A DNA stretch of 64,000 nucleotides from UBA8389 sp942493385 (lineage in GTDB: Bacteria > Bacteroidota > Bacteroidia > Bacteroidales > UBA1402). Of the stretch, positions 43,677-52,233 are shown in pieces. Position 1 is the first letter of the stretch; each line of letters begins with the position of its first letter. The notes below the pieces were generated by a model. That model saw only the letters and a program-made list of their open reading frames with translations. It searched no databases and had not been told where the DNA came from. The position numbers were made by a program, and so were the translations under genes. The DNA lies in NCBI GenBank assembly GCA_942493385.1, contig OW818699.1, positions 2,170,001 to 2,234,000 of the forward strand, in the 5' to 3' direction.

Positions 43677-45104
43677 TTATTTGCGTTGGGAAGTGAACCA
43701 AAGTCCTGTAAAGGTAAGCAGACCGTTCAACATAAGCAATTCATAGCCGAAACGATAGCCGAAAGTCGCTGCTGTAAAGGCTTGCAGCGCATAGCAGATC
43801 AGGGGAGAGGCGATGGCGATGAGTGGAATCCAAGCATCGTTGGCACGCCTTTTTGTAACAAGACCGAAGGCAAACAGCCCCAACAACGGCCCGTACGTAT
43901 AGGACGCAATGGTGTAGATGGCATCAATCAACGTCATGCTGTTGACGGCTCTGAACAACAAGATGATAACCACAAAAAGCACAGCCACCGTTGCATGAAC
44001 GATCCGGCGTACGCGAACGTTTCTTTCTTTCCCAAGAATGTCGATGCAAAAGGAAGTCGTGATGGCTGTCATAGATGAATCCGCCCCCGAAAATGTGGCT
44101 GAAACCACCCCGATAAGCAGCAGTACAAGACCGATGCCGCCTGCGAAATGCCCAGAGATCAGCATTGGTAATACCGAATCCGGTGAACTCGGTAAAGCAA
44201 TGCCCTTTTGTGCGGCAAAGGTGTACATCAGCACGCCGATAACCAACAGCATCAGATTGATGGGCATAAACATGAAGCCGTACCAATACACATTCCGCTG
44301 CGCCTTGTCCAAATCGTGTATGGTCCGATTCTTCTGAACCATTTCTTGATCCAATCCAGTCATAACCAATGCGATAAAGATACCGCTGAAGAATTGTTTG
44401 AAGAAGAACTGCTTGCTGGTCCAGTCTGAGAATTCAAAAACTTTGGAATAATCGCTGCTGACTACCGTATTCCAGATGCCCTGCGCATCCAAATTCAGAC
44501 CTTGACTGAACTGCAAGAGCATCAGCACCATGGCGCCTACCATGAAAAAAGTCTGAACCAAATCCGTCCAAATAATGGTTTTCGTACCGCTTCGAAACGT
44601 GTAAAGCCAAATCATGGCAATCACTACAACAGCGGTTACCATAAAAGGGACTCCCCAGTTTTTCAGGATGAATTCGTTCAGCACCAGCACCGCCACATAA
44701 ATGCGCGCTGAAGCACCGATGGATTTCGACAGTAAAAAAAACCAAGCGCCGGTCTTGTAGGCTCTGTTGCCGAACCGTTCCTTCAAATAGACATAAATGC
44801 TGGGCGATTCCAGTTTATAATAGACTGGTAATAAAACCTTTGCAATGATAATATAGCCAACAAGGAAACCGGCCACGGTCTGCATGTACTGAAAACTATT
44901 GCCGGCCACCATCCCAGGCACCGAGATGATGCTCACACCCGAAATGGACGAACCAATCATTCCGATGGCTACCACAAACCAAGGCGCACGGCGATTTCCG
45001 GTAAAGAATGCATCATTCCCGGATTGCTTGCCCACCCTGGCCGAAACCAACATCAGCAGCCCAAAATAGCCCAATAAAATGAGTAAAATTTCCATGTTTC
45101 CCAT
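43677..45104 (-). CDS. Sodium:solute symporter (SSS family)
   Basis: 475 residues with about 13 hydrophobic helices over the whole length. Features of the SSS fold are a first helix starting at residue 4, GMIGSSISGVSIISVPG in the Na-site region (about residues 46-63), and the FSGADSSMTAITT segment near residue 340. It imports an organic solute with sodium; substrate unknown. ATG at 45104 or 45095 are both possible. It is divergent from recR and followed directly by engB. Confidence 0.9.
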   Translation of the reverse strand: MGNMEILLILLGYFGLLMLVSARVGKQSGNDAFFTGNRRAPWFVVAIGMIGSSISGVSIISVPGMVAGNSFQYMQTVAGFLVGYIIIAKVLLPVYYKLESPSIYVYLKERFGNRAYKTGAWFFLLSKSIGASARIYVAVLVLNEFILKNWGVPFMVTAVVVIAMIWLYTFRSGTKTIIWTDLVQTFFMVGAMVLMLLQFSQGLNLDAQGIWNTVVSSDYSKVFEFSDWTSKQFFFKQFFSGIFIALVMTGLDQEMVQKNRTIHDLDKAQRNVYWYGFMFMPINLMLLVIGVLMYTFAAQKGIALPSSPDSVLPMLISGHFAGGIGLVLLLIGVVSATFSGADSSMTAITTSFCIDILGKERNVRVRRIVHATVAVLFVVIILLFRAVNSMTLIDAIYTIASYTYGPLLGLFAFGLVTKRRANDAWIPLIAIASPLICYALQAFTAATFGYRFGYELLMLNGLLTFTGLWFTSQRK

Positions 45105-45137
45105 CGTGCCGCAAAGATAACATTAATTCTCTGAACG

Positions 45138-45169
45138 TTTGACAAAGCGAGTTTTTGGCTCTATATTTG
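45138..45169 (+). promoter_or_regulatory. Predicted promoter of recR
   Basis: TTTG (45138-45141), 20 bases, TATATTTG (45162-45169). Exact matches at both elements; the ATG follows 24 bases later. Confidence 0.65.
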
Positions 45170-45192
45170 CGTCAAGTTAATGATGCGTCCTA

Positions 45193-45804
45193 ATGATCCC
45201 AAACTATCCGTCCACACTGCTTGAAGAAGCCGTCCACGAGTTCTCCCGCTTGCCGGGAATCGGGAAAAAAACGGCTTTGCGGCTGGTCCTGCACTTGCTC
45301 CGCCAACCGGAGGAACAGGCCAGTGCTTTCGGCAACGCCGTCATTCGCCTGCGGAAGGAAGTGAAGCACTGCATCCATTGCCACAACATTTCCGATACCG
45401 ATGTATGCCCTGTTTGTTCCGATTTTCGTCGCGATCATCTGCTCATCTGCGTTGTCGAAAACGTGCGTGAAGTCATGGCAGTGGAAGGCACCGCACAGTA
45501 TCAGGGTGTCTATCACGTACTTGGCGGGCTCATCTCGCCCATGGACGGCGTTGGTCCTTCCGATTTGGAAATCGAAAGCCTAGTCGAACGGGTTCGGTCA
45601 GAAAAACCGGAGGAAGTGCTGCTTGCCCTTTCCGCCACCATGGAAGGCGACACCACCGCCTTCTACCTCTACCGAAAACTGGCTGGTCTCGATGTGAAAA
45701 TTACCACCATTGCCCGCGGCATCGCTGTAGGTGACGAACTGGAATACGCGGATGAAATCACACTGGGCCGTTCTATTGTCAACCGAATTGAATTTAAAAG
45801 TTAA
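45193..45804 (+). CDS. recR: Recombination mediator RecR
   Basis: 203 residues. A helix-hairpin-helix region (RLPGIGKKTALRLV), a zinc finger with four Cys (CIHCHNISDTDVCPVC) and a Toprim domain (VVENVREVMAVEGT, YHVLGG, LALSATMEGDTTAFYL) are in the RecR order. It loads RecA onto single-stranded DNA gaps together with RecO. Leads a group of three genes on the plus strand. Confidence 0.97.
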   Translation: MIPNYPSTLLEEAVHEFSRLPGIGKKTALRLVLHLLRQPEEQASAFGNAVIRLRKEVKHCIHCHNISDTDVCPVCSDFRRDHLLICVVENVREVMAVEGTAQYQGVYHVLGGLISPMDGVGPSDLEIESLVERVRSEKPEEVLLALSATMEGDTTAFYLYRKLAGLDVKITTIARGIAVGDELEYADEITLGRSIVNRIEFKS

Positions 45805-45815
45805 AACAAAGCCTT

Positions 45816-46310
45816 ATGGAAATGTACGAAAAGCAAATACAATCGATTGTCAAATCACTGAAAACAGAAAGTTGGATTTGGTTTGCCACCCTCGCCATTT
45901 TGGCTGTCATGAGCGTGTACTTCGCTCCAATCATGAAGAAACTGGAACCAGGATTGACCATTACCCTTCAATCCATCTTGTTGCTGCTCATGCTATTAGG
46001 CCTTCCGGCCATCTTCATGTGGTTCAGAAACAAAATGGCTGAACTGAGCAAAGAAATGGATATTCCTAAACGGCTGAACCGTTACGAATCTTATTCGCGC
46101 GTTCGTCAGGCCTTGTTCTTCATTTTTGGCCTTCTTGTTCTGTTCATGCATGTTTTCACGTACATGAAGGGAGCTCCCATGCTCTTTATGGTGGTCATCC
46201 TGTTAAGCATGTTCATCCTACCCTCCAGGGGCCGCCTAGTCATGGAAGCCAGTTTGGCCAAGCCGGAGGAAGAGGAAGTTAAAAACGAAGAAGATTTGGG
46301 TTCCGAATAA
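45816..46310 (+). CDS. Small membrane protein of unknown function
   Basis: 164 residues with four hydrophobic segments in two pairs (about 20-38, 48-66 and 104-122, 124-140), a charged segment of about 35 residues between the pairs, and an acidic C-terminus (KPEEEEVKNEEDLGSE). No signal peptide and no recognised family. It lies 11 bases after recR and 9 bases before the acetyltransferase gene, which indicates one transcript. Confidence 0.7.
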   Translation: MEMYEKQIQSIVKSLKTESWIWFATLAILAVMSVYFAPIMKKLEPGLTITLQSILLLLMLLGLPAIFMWFRNKMAELSKEMDIPKRLNRYESYSRVRQALFFIFGLLVLFMHVFTYMKGAPMLFMVVILLSMFILPSRGRLVMEASLAKPEEEEVKNEEDLGSE

Positions 46311-46319
46311 GTTGTTAGT

Positions 46320-46844
46320 ATGGACACAATGCTATCATCAGAACGAATTCAACTTCGTGCACTGGAGCCCGAAGATCTGGATTACCTGTATCGTTGGGAA
46401 AATGACGATAAGTTGTGGGCATTTGGCAGCACACTGACTCCCTTCTCCAAATTTGTGCTTCGTCAATACATTGAAAATTCCGGACAAGATTTGTACGAAG
46501 CCAAGCAGCTACGCCTTGTGATCGTAGAAAACGCGACCCAAACGCCCATTGGAACCATCGACCTGTACGATTTTGATCCTTTCCACTTGCGTGCCGGTAT
46601 CGGAATTCTTATCGATGCTGCCTACCAAAAACAAGGATTTGCAAGTGAGGCCTTGGAACTAATGAAGGGCTACTCTTTCAACTTTCTGAAATTGAATCAG
46701 TTGTATGCTTATATTCCAGCCATGAATAGTGCCAGCCTACACTTGTTCCGTCGCTGCGGCTTCACTGAATCCGGCCTGCTTCGCAAATGGAACAAGGCTT
46801 CAGAAGGAATGGAAGATGTTTTTGTTTATCAGTGCTTTTGTTGA
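46320..46844 (+). CDS. GNAT-family N-acetyltransferase
   Basis: 174 residues. GNAT features: the N-terminal strand LRALEPEDLDYLYRWEND, the IGTIDLYDFDP strand, the acetyl-CoA loop region IGILIDAAYQKQGFASEAL (Q/R-x-x-G-x-A), and NSASLHLFRRCGF near the end. It is closest in pattern to spermidine/diamine and ribosomal-protein (RimJ/RimL-like) acetyltransferases. Acceptor unknown. Last gene of the recR group. Confidence 0.88.
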   Translation: MDTMLSSERIQLRALEPEDLDYLYRWENDDKLWAFGSTLTPFSKFVLRQYIENSGQDLYEAKQLRLVIVENATQTPIGTIDLYDFDPFHLRAGIGILIDAAYQKQGFASEALELMKGYSFNFLKLNQLYAYIPAMNSASLHLFRRCGFTESGLLRKWNKASEGMEDVFVYQCFC

Positions 46845-46905
46845 AAGCAGAAAGTTGTTCCTTGATTACTTTTTTTTTGGCCGAAATTAATTACCTCATA
46901 CAAAA

Positions 46906-47760
46906 CTACCGTTTTGCTGCCAAAACGGCCTTCAGTACCCAACGCAAACAACGCGGATACTTGTTCAGGTAATGCTTATCGTAGTATTGCAACATGGTGT
47001 CGTAGTACCATTTGCGAGTAACACTCTTGATTTTGTCGTCCGTATTGGCCAATCCCGACCCATATTTGTGGTGAATCAACTTCACACCAGGATGAAAGAT
47101 CACCCGATAACCCGCTTCCCGGAACCGCTTGCACCAATCAAGGTCTTCGGCATACATGAAAAACCGTTCGTCCAACACACCCACTTTCTGTACGGCTTCA
47201 TTCTTTACTATAAGCGCAGCACCTGTACAGGCATCAATGTCGTGAATGGAATCCATTGGTTTGTATGTTTGATGGTATTGTCCGAACCAACGGCTCTTGG
47301 GAAACAAACGCTCCAAACCAGAAAAGTAGGTGAAAGAAGCCCAAGGAGTAGGTTCCCCCCGATGGCAAGCCGGATCTGGTTTTCCATTGTCAAGCAACAA
47401 TAGGGGAGTGATGATGCCTGCGGAAGGTGTCTCGTCCATGTAATTGATCAAAACATCCAGATTGGAAGCCGAAGGCAAGAATTCCGTATCGCTGTTGAGC
47501 AGCATCAAATACCTGGCGGAATTGTTCCTGATTGCCAGATTGTTACCATAAGAAAATCCGCCATTCCGGTCCGCACAGATCAGTCGGACACCATTCTGTT
47601 TTTCGATGTATGCTACCGAATCGTCCGTACTGGCATTGTCCACCACCACCACCTCGGTCTCAAACGTTGTCTGGTTCAGCCAATTCGACTGAAGCGATGG
47701 CAGGAGTTTTTCCAGCCAAGACTTTCCGTTGTAGTTTAATATGATGATGCTTAAATCCAT
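46906..47760 (-). CDS. Glycosyltransferase family 2
   Basis: 284 residues. An N-terminal GT-A fold with IIILNYNGKSWLEKLLPSL, VVVDNASTDDSVAYI and a DXD-type site in LLNSDTEF. YAEDLDWCKRFREAGYRV carries the catalytic-base ED motif of this group. It resembles rhamnosyl- and related transferases of surface polysaccharides. No other polysaccharide gene is nearby; it is the last gene of the pth group, 2 bases after the S4 gene. Confidence 0.93.
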   Translation of the reverse strand: MDLSIIILNYNGKSWLEKLLPSLQSNWLNQTTFETEVVVVDNASTDDSVAYIEKQNGVRLICADRNGGFSYGNNLAIRNNSARYLMLLNSDTEFLPSASNLDVLINYMDETPSAGIITPLLLLDNGKPDPACHRGEPTPWASFTYFSGLERLFPKSRWFGQYHQTYKPMDSIHDIDACTGAALIVKNEAVQKVGVLDERFFMYAEDLDWCKRFREAGYRVIFHPGVKLIHHKYGSGLANTDDKIKSVTRKWYYDTMLQYYDKHYLNKYPRCLRWVLKAVLAAKR

Positions 47761-47762
47761 GC

Positions 47763-48185
47763 CTAATCTCCTGCTGTGTCAAAGTCAAATTCAAAATCAA
47801 AATCGTCGTCGCCGTTATCGGCATACTCGTCGATATCGCGTCTATCCTTTTTGGTAGGACGTCCGGTACCGCGAGCACGCCCGGTAAAACCGTTCAACTT
47901 GCTCAACTCCAACAGCTCCAGTTGCTCCGGTGTGGTTACATTTTGCAAAACATCAGGTACCAATTTGGCACCGACCCGGTTTCCCGTAGCCATCAAAACT
48001 TTAAAGGACCATACGATGGGCGCTTTCCGAACCTGTACCACATCGCCAACCTTAACCGTTCGTGATGCCTTCATTGTTATGCCATTCATGCTGATACGGC
48101 CTTTCTTACAGGCTTCTGTAGCGATGGTTCTGGTCTTGAATACCCTAGCGGCCCACAACCATTTATCAATGCGAACTTCAGTCAT
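47763..48185 (-). CDS. hslR: S4-domain RNA-binding protein (Hsp15-like)
   Basis: 140 residues from ATG at 48185; an upstream TTG at 48197 would overlap the preceding stop region and is not needed. The S4 domain spans RIDKWLWAARVFKTRTIATEACKKG to about residue 65, as in Hsp15, which rescues stalled 50S subunits carrying peptidyl-tRNA. The C-terminus ends with a very acidic Asp/Phe repeat (DDDFDFEFDFD). Adjacent to pth, which also acts on peptidyl-tRNA, a common order in this phylum. Confidence 0.88.
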   Translation of the reverse strand: MTEVRIDKWLWAARVFKTRTIATEACKKGRISMNGITMKASRTVKVGDVVQVRKAPIVWSFKVLMATGNRVGAKLVPDVLQNVTTPEQLELLELSKLNGFTGRARGTGRPTKKDRRDIDEYADNGDDDFDFEFDFDTAGD

Positions 48186-48197
48186 AATAAATGCCAA

Positions 48198-48794
48198 TTA
48201 GGCCAATGTTTTTGGTGCAATTTCCGGCCATTTACGCTTGTTGTAATCGTTCATGGTTCGGTTCAATCCACTCAAACAGAAGCTCTTGGCTATATCTCCA
48301 GCCATCGTCATCCGTTCAGGCAACGTATCAAGTTGTTCGGGCGACCATCCACTCAACACATAATCTATCTGATGGCCTTTAGCAAAATCACTCCCGATTC
48401 CAAACCGCAACCGAGCATACTTTTTAGTTCCCAGTGTTTCTTGAATATGGTTCAGCCCATTGTGACCGGCATCTCCACCGTCCCCACGCAATCGCAAGCT
48501 TCCAAAAGGCAGCGCCAAATCGTCCGAAATGATCAAAACGTTTTCCAAGGGTATCTTCTTGGCTTGCATCCAATACCTTACCGCGTTTCCGCTTAAATTC
48601 ATATAGGTGGAAGGCTTGAGCAGTATCATCACATGGTTTTTCACCTTCACTTCCGCAACGGCACCATACCGTTCCGTCGTGAACTTCACACCAGCATCCG
48701 TCGCCAAATCATCCACCACATCGAACCCGATATTATGCCTTGTATGCGCATACTCCTCGCCAACATTCCCCAACCCCACAATCAAAAAATTCAT
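48198..48794 (-). CDS. pth: Peptidyl-tRNA hydrolase
   Basis: 198 residues from ATG at 48794 (MNFLIVGLGN), the canonical Pth start. It cleaves the ester bond of peptidyl-tRNA to recycle tRNA. Conserved residues: NVGEEYAHTRHNIGF with the catalytic His, KPSTYMNLSG, and DDLALPFG with GGDAGHNGL. 12 bases before the S4 gene; the rplY terminator lies just upstream. Confidence 0.96.
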   Translation of the reverse strand: MNFLIVGLGNVGEEYAHTRHNIGFDVVDDLATDAGVKFTTERYGAVAEVKVKNHVMILLKPSTYMNLSGNAVRYWMQAKKIPLENVLIISDDLALPFGSLRLRGDGGDAGHNGLNHIQETLGTKKYARLRFGIGSDFAKGHQIDYVLSGWSPEQLDTLPERMTMAGDIAKSFCLSGLNRTMNDYNKRKWPEIAPKTLA

Positions 48795-48821
48795 TCCATT
48801 CAAATTTTACACAAATCTAAT

Positions 48822-48858
48822 AAAAAAAGGGACTGAAACTCTTTCGAATTTCAATCCC
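48822..48858 (-). terminator. Rho-independent terminator of rplY
   Basis: On the minus strand GGGATTGAAA, a 10-base loop, TTTCAGTCCC (one G-U pair), then seven T. Confidence 0.85.
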
Positions 48859-48882
48859 CCTAATTTCTTGCAAGGAAATAGA

Positions 48883-49467
48883 TTATTTCTTGTCTTTTGC
48901 TGCAGCTGCTGCCAAGCCGCGAGCAACACGAGTAAGTTTGACAGCACAAACAACCGACTGCTTATTCGTAACAATCTCCAGTTTGTCAAAGCTCAACGCA
49001 CCAACCTGCATGGTTTTGCCCAAGCCCAATTTGGCAACATCAATATTCAATGCTTCAGGGATATCGGTATAAACCGCTTTAATTTTCAGTTTGCGAAGTT
49101 CCTGGCTCAGTTTGCCACCTTCTTTAACACCTTCGGCCAAACCGTTCAAACGAACAGGAACGTCCATCAAGATGGGTTTGGTTTCGGATACTTCGTAAAA
49201 GTCCAAATGGAGGGTAGTGTCCTTAACAGGGTGGAATTGAGCTTCTTTAAGGATGCACTTGTATGCCTTTGCGCCGAGAGTCAACTCAACGAGGAAAATT
49301 TCAGGGGTAAAAATAAGACCGCGTAAGTCGTTGTCAAGCACAGAAAAGTGAACAACTTCGCTTCCTCCGTAAAGTACGCAGGGTACATTACCTTCTTTGC
49401 GAACTAATTTCGCAGCTTTTTTGCCGTATTCAGGTCTCGGCGTACCAGATAGTTGATAAGTTTTCAT
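48883..49467 (-). CDS. rplY: 50S ribosomal protein L25 (CTC form)
   Basis: 194 residues from ATG at 49467 (MKTYQLSG). This is the long Ctc form: an N-terminal 5S rRNA-binding L25 domain (to about 90, with LVRKEGNVPCVLYGG) and a C-terminal beta domain (with DVPVRLNGLAEGVKEGG). An Ala/Lys-rich end is typical. It has its own terminator; pth follows downstream. Confidence 0.95.
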   Translation of the reverse strand: MKTYQLSGTPRPEYGKKAAKLVRKEGNVPCVLYGGSEVVHFSVLDNDLRGLIFTPEIFLVELTLGAKAYKCILKEAQFHPVKDTTLHLDFYEVSETKPILMDVPVRLNGLAEGVKEGGKLSQELRKLKIKAVYTDIPEALNIDVAKLGLGKTMQVGALSFDKLEIVTNKQSVVCAVKLTRVARGLAAAAAKDKK

Positions 49468-49584
49468 GAGGTTTGTTTTTGTGTTACTCAAAAATTTTAA
49501 GAATATTGCTTCCTAATTTTCCCATCACACGGATGTGTCAAAAGCGGCGCGAAGGTAGGAAAAACCTGCCAAATATCAAAATTA

Positions 49585-50253
49585 TTACAGAAATTTGAGT
49601 TTATCCAAATTGAATTTCTTTTTTGAATCACTGAGAATCCAGTAGATAACCCCACTAATCAACGCTGCAAAAAAGCACCAAACGGATGTAAGATAATATC
49701 TAAAGAAGATGGCGGTGACCAGACATGATAAAAACATTAATATGCCTAACAGTCGGGTCCTTTGAATACTGGAAACAAAAAGGGGCGTAATAGAAGCAAT
49801 TACGTAGATTGAAAAAGCCACAAGGCGAAGAGATTTGGGGAAATCATCGGTGTACTGAATATGGTAACTCTTAATTTCCGGACTGACATTGAATGAGACC
49901 AAACAAAATGCATAATACAATGACAATGCCACTCCCATAAGCAGTAAAATTCTCAGTATCCTTTTCCTTTTTTTATTCTCTTCCATCATTAGGACAGAAA
50001 AAGGAATCATCATTGGCCAAAGCACTTCCGCCATGATTAAAAACAAATAGGTAAACCATTTTTGAACACCAATATACTCCGGATTTGGTAATGCCAACCA
50101 CAAAACACCTTCCATTATTTGTTGAATCCCAAAAAATATTGGAATACTGGCAAATACAATCTGAGATGGTTTATGAACTTTAAGAATGGTGGCAATACCT
50201 ATCGTAGAAATAATGATGCCTCCTGCAAAACTAGCTTCCGGTGAAAAACACAT
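49585..50253 (-). CDS. DUF6629-like membrane protein
   Basis: 222 residues with about seven hydrophobic helices. The N-terminus MCFSPEASFAGG and the IPIFFGIQQIMEGVLW segment are characteristic of a family of small multi-pass proteins of unknown function (DUF6629, as I recall it). No transporter motif is visible. It stands alone between rplY and the PUR-like gene. Confidence 0.7.
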   Translation of the reverse strand: MCFSPEASFAGGIIISTIGIATILKVHKPSQIVFASIPIFFGIQQIMEGVLWLALPNPEYIGVQKWFTYLFLIMAEVLWPMMIPFSVLMMEENKKRKRILRILLLMGVALSLYYAFCLVSFNVSPEIKSYHIQYTDDFPKSLRLVAFSIYVIASITPLFVSSIQRTRLLGILMFLSCLVTAIFFRYYLTSVWCFFAALISGVIYWILSDSKKKFNLDKLKFL

Positions 50254-50370
50254 ATGTTTTATTTATTGGTAAGTATTTAAAGTCCTTCTAGGGAACTTGA
50301 AATTACTCGGCAAAGATGGAAGCTGTTAAAGCGACAAAAGCTACATAACTTTAGAAAAAAGTTGTATCAT

Positions 50371-50781
50371 TCACACATTTTCGAAATCGCCCAAATTCAG
50401 TTTTATGGCCGGTTCATGATCCGTAAAATCACTCAGTTCGCTTTCAGTCAAGGCATTGGAAAGTTCTGTAGTGGAATCTACCTCCAAAGGGAGTTCGGTG
50501 GTGTCGTTATCCTGCATGTAGCGAATCACATCGATGAGTGCTTCCGTAAATTTCGACAAGTCTTCACGATACAGGAATATTTTATGCTTTTCGTAGGAAA
50601 CATCCGGATTCTCAGGGTCACCAGAGACTTTTTTCTTGCTTTCGGTCAATGAAAGATACAAATCCTCATTCCTACTGCGCTTCACATCCAGGTAATAAAT
50701 GCGCTTGCCAGCCTTGACGGTACGGCTGTAGGCAATTTCCTTCTCACGATGTTCCGGATCCTCTTTTCTGAAATATTCCAT
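50371..50781 (-). CDS. PUR-family nucleic-acid-binding protein (DUF3276)
   Basis: 136 residues. The PUR-alpha-like repeat is recognisable: AYSRTVKAGKRIYYLDVKRSR, DLYLSLTESKKK and KIFLYREDLSKFTEALIDVIRYM. Single-domain PUR proteins of Bacteroidota bind single-stranded nucleic acid in crystal and biochemical studies of the family; the cellular role is unsettled. Acidic C-terminal part. Divergent from nusB. Confidence 0.88.
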   Translation of the reverse strand: MEYFRKEDPEHREKEIAYSRTVKAGKRIYYLDVKRSRNEDLYLSLTESKKKVSGDPENPDVSYEKHKIFLYREDLSKFTEALIDVIRYMQDNDTTELPLEVDSTTELSNALTESELSDFTDHEPAIKLNLGDFENV

Positions 50782-50868
50782 AAACGTTTTCTTAGTATGC
50801 AGCTGTTATATACATCAAAGTTCATCATTTTATTCCATACAATCAACGCTCCGTTCCGTTTTTTATCG

Positions 50869-50876
50869 TACTTTTG
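50869..50876 (+). promoter_or_regulatory. -7 promoter element of nusB
   Basis: TACTTTTG, exact TAnnTTTG, 26 bases before the ATG. Confidence 0.5.
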
Positions 50877-50902
50877 CAGCTTAATCAGTAGTTCCTTCAA
50901 AT

Positions 50903-51829
50903 ATGATCAACCGCGCACTCATACGCATCAAGGTGGTTCAAATGGTTTACGCTTACTATCAAAGCGACTCCAAAGACCTGGCCAAAGCTGAAAAAGAATT
51001 CTTTCACAGCATCGAAAAGGCCGCAGACCTGTATCACTACCTGCTGCAGCTGATTCTAGCCGAGACCGAATACGCTTATCAACGTCTCGATTCCGCCCGT
51101 AACAAGTACATTCCCACTGAGGAAGAAAAAAATCCGAACACCCGTTTCATTGACAATACCTTTGTTGCACAATTGGCTAAGAACAATGCGCTTAAGGCCT
51201 ATCTGAAACATACGAAAATGTCTTGGGTCAACAACGATATTTTTGTTAAGAACATTTACGACAGCATCCTTTCAAGCGATTTCTATGTCGACTACATGAA
51301 TGCTGCTGAAACCAATTATGAGGCCGATCAGGAGCTTTGGCGTAAAATCTTCAAGACCATCTTGCAGAAAAGCGAGGAGTTGACAGAAGTGCTCGAAGAA
51401 CAGAGTGTTTATTGGAACGACGATCTGGAAATCATCATCACCTTCGTCATGAAGACCATCAAACGCTTCAAACCAGAAAACGGTGCGAATCAGGAACTGC
51501 TACCCATGTTCAAAGATGAAGAGGACCGTAAATTCGCCTCTGATCTTTTCTGCGCCACCATTCGCAACCGCGACAAATACCGCAGTCTCATAGATGAAGC
51601 CGTTAAGAATTGGGAAATCGAACGGCTGGCCATGATGGATCTGCTCATTTTGCAGGTTGCCTTGGCAGAAATTATGGAAATTGACGGTGTACCGGTCAAT
51701 GTCAGTCTGAATGAGTACATTGACATAGCCAAAGCATACAGCACCGAGAAGAGTGGCACCTTTGTAAATGGAACGCTCGACCACATCGTGACCGAACTAC
51801 GCAAGGAAAACAAACTCTTCAAATCCTGA
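50903..51829 (+). CDS. nusB: Transcription antitermination factor NusB (long Bacteroidota form)
   Basis: 308 residues, about twice the size of E. coli NusB, as is normal in this phylum. The N-terminal MINRALIRIKVVQMVYAYYQSD and the C-terminal half (from about residue 190: ATIRNRDKYRSLIDEAVKNWEIERLAMMDLLILQVALAEI and VPVNVSLNEYIDIAKAYSTEKSGTFVNG) form the NusB helical bundle; the middle is an inserted helical region. It works with NusE in rRNA antitermination. yajC and cdaR/coaE follow in the conserved order. Confidence 0.95.
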   Translation: MINRALIRIKVVQMVYAYYQSDSKDLAKAEKEFFHSIEKAADLYHYLLQLILAETEYAYQRLDSARNKYIPTEEEKNPNTRFIDNTFVAQLAKNNALKAYLKHTKMSWVNNDIFVKNIYDSILSSDFYVDYMNAAETNYEADQELWRKIFKTILQKSEELTEVLEEQSVYWNDDLEIIITFVMKTIKRFKPENGANQELLPMFKDEEDRKFASDLFCATIRNRDKYRSLIDEAVKNWEIERLAMMDLLILQVALAEIMEIDGVPVNVSLNEYIDIAKAYSTEKSGTFVNGTLDHIVTELRKENKLFKS

Positions 51830-51832
51830 CCC

Positions 51833-51861
51833 TTGCTTTTTCCGAAAATAATGTATATTTG
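51833..51861 (+). promoter_or_regulatory. Predicted promoter of yajC
   Basis: TTG at 51833-51835, 18 bases, TATATTTG at 51854-51861; 27 bases before the ATG. Confidence 0.55.
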
Positions 51862-51888
51862 CATAAGTATCTTTAAAAAATAAACAAC

Positions 51889-52221
51889 ATGACTTTAGCT
51901 ACCATTTTATTACAAGCTGCTGCAGCTGCTACCGGACAAAGTTCCATGATGAGCATGCTGCTCCCGATGCTTTTGATTTTCGTAGTATTCTATTTCTTTA
52001 TGATTCGTCCGCAAAACAAAAAGCAGAAAGAAATCCAGAAAGCCCGTGCCGCCCTCAAAACTGGCGATAAAGTAGTCACTTCTGGTGGAATCTACGGTAA
52101 GATCAAAGATGTGAAGGACGATTCCTTCATTATTGAAATCTCCGAAAACGTGCGTATCCGTGTGGAAAAATCCGCCGTATTCGCAGCCGCTGCCGACGCA
52201 GTTGTCGAAGAAAAAAAATAA
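51889..52221 (+). CDS. yajC: Sec translocon accessory subunit YajC
   Basis: 110 residues. One membrane helix (about 24-42), followed by FMIRPQNKKQKEIQKARAALKTGDKVVTSGGIYGKI, the YajC hallmark. It associates with SecDF at the inner membrane. 12 bases before the YbbR-like gene. Confidence 0.96.
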   Translation: MTLATILLQAAAAATGQSSMMSMLLPMLLIFVVFYFFMIRPQNKKQKEIQKARAALKTGDKVVTSGGIYGKIKDVKDDSFIIEISENVRIRVEKSAVFAAAADAVVEEKK

Positions 52222-52233
52222 CAACTGAAATTT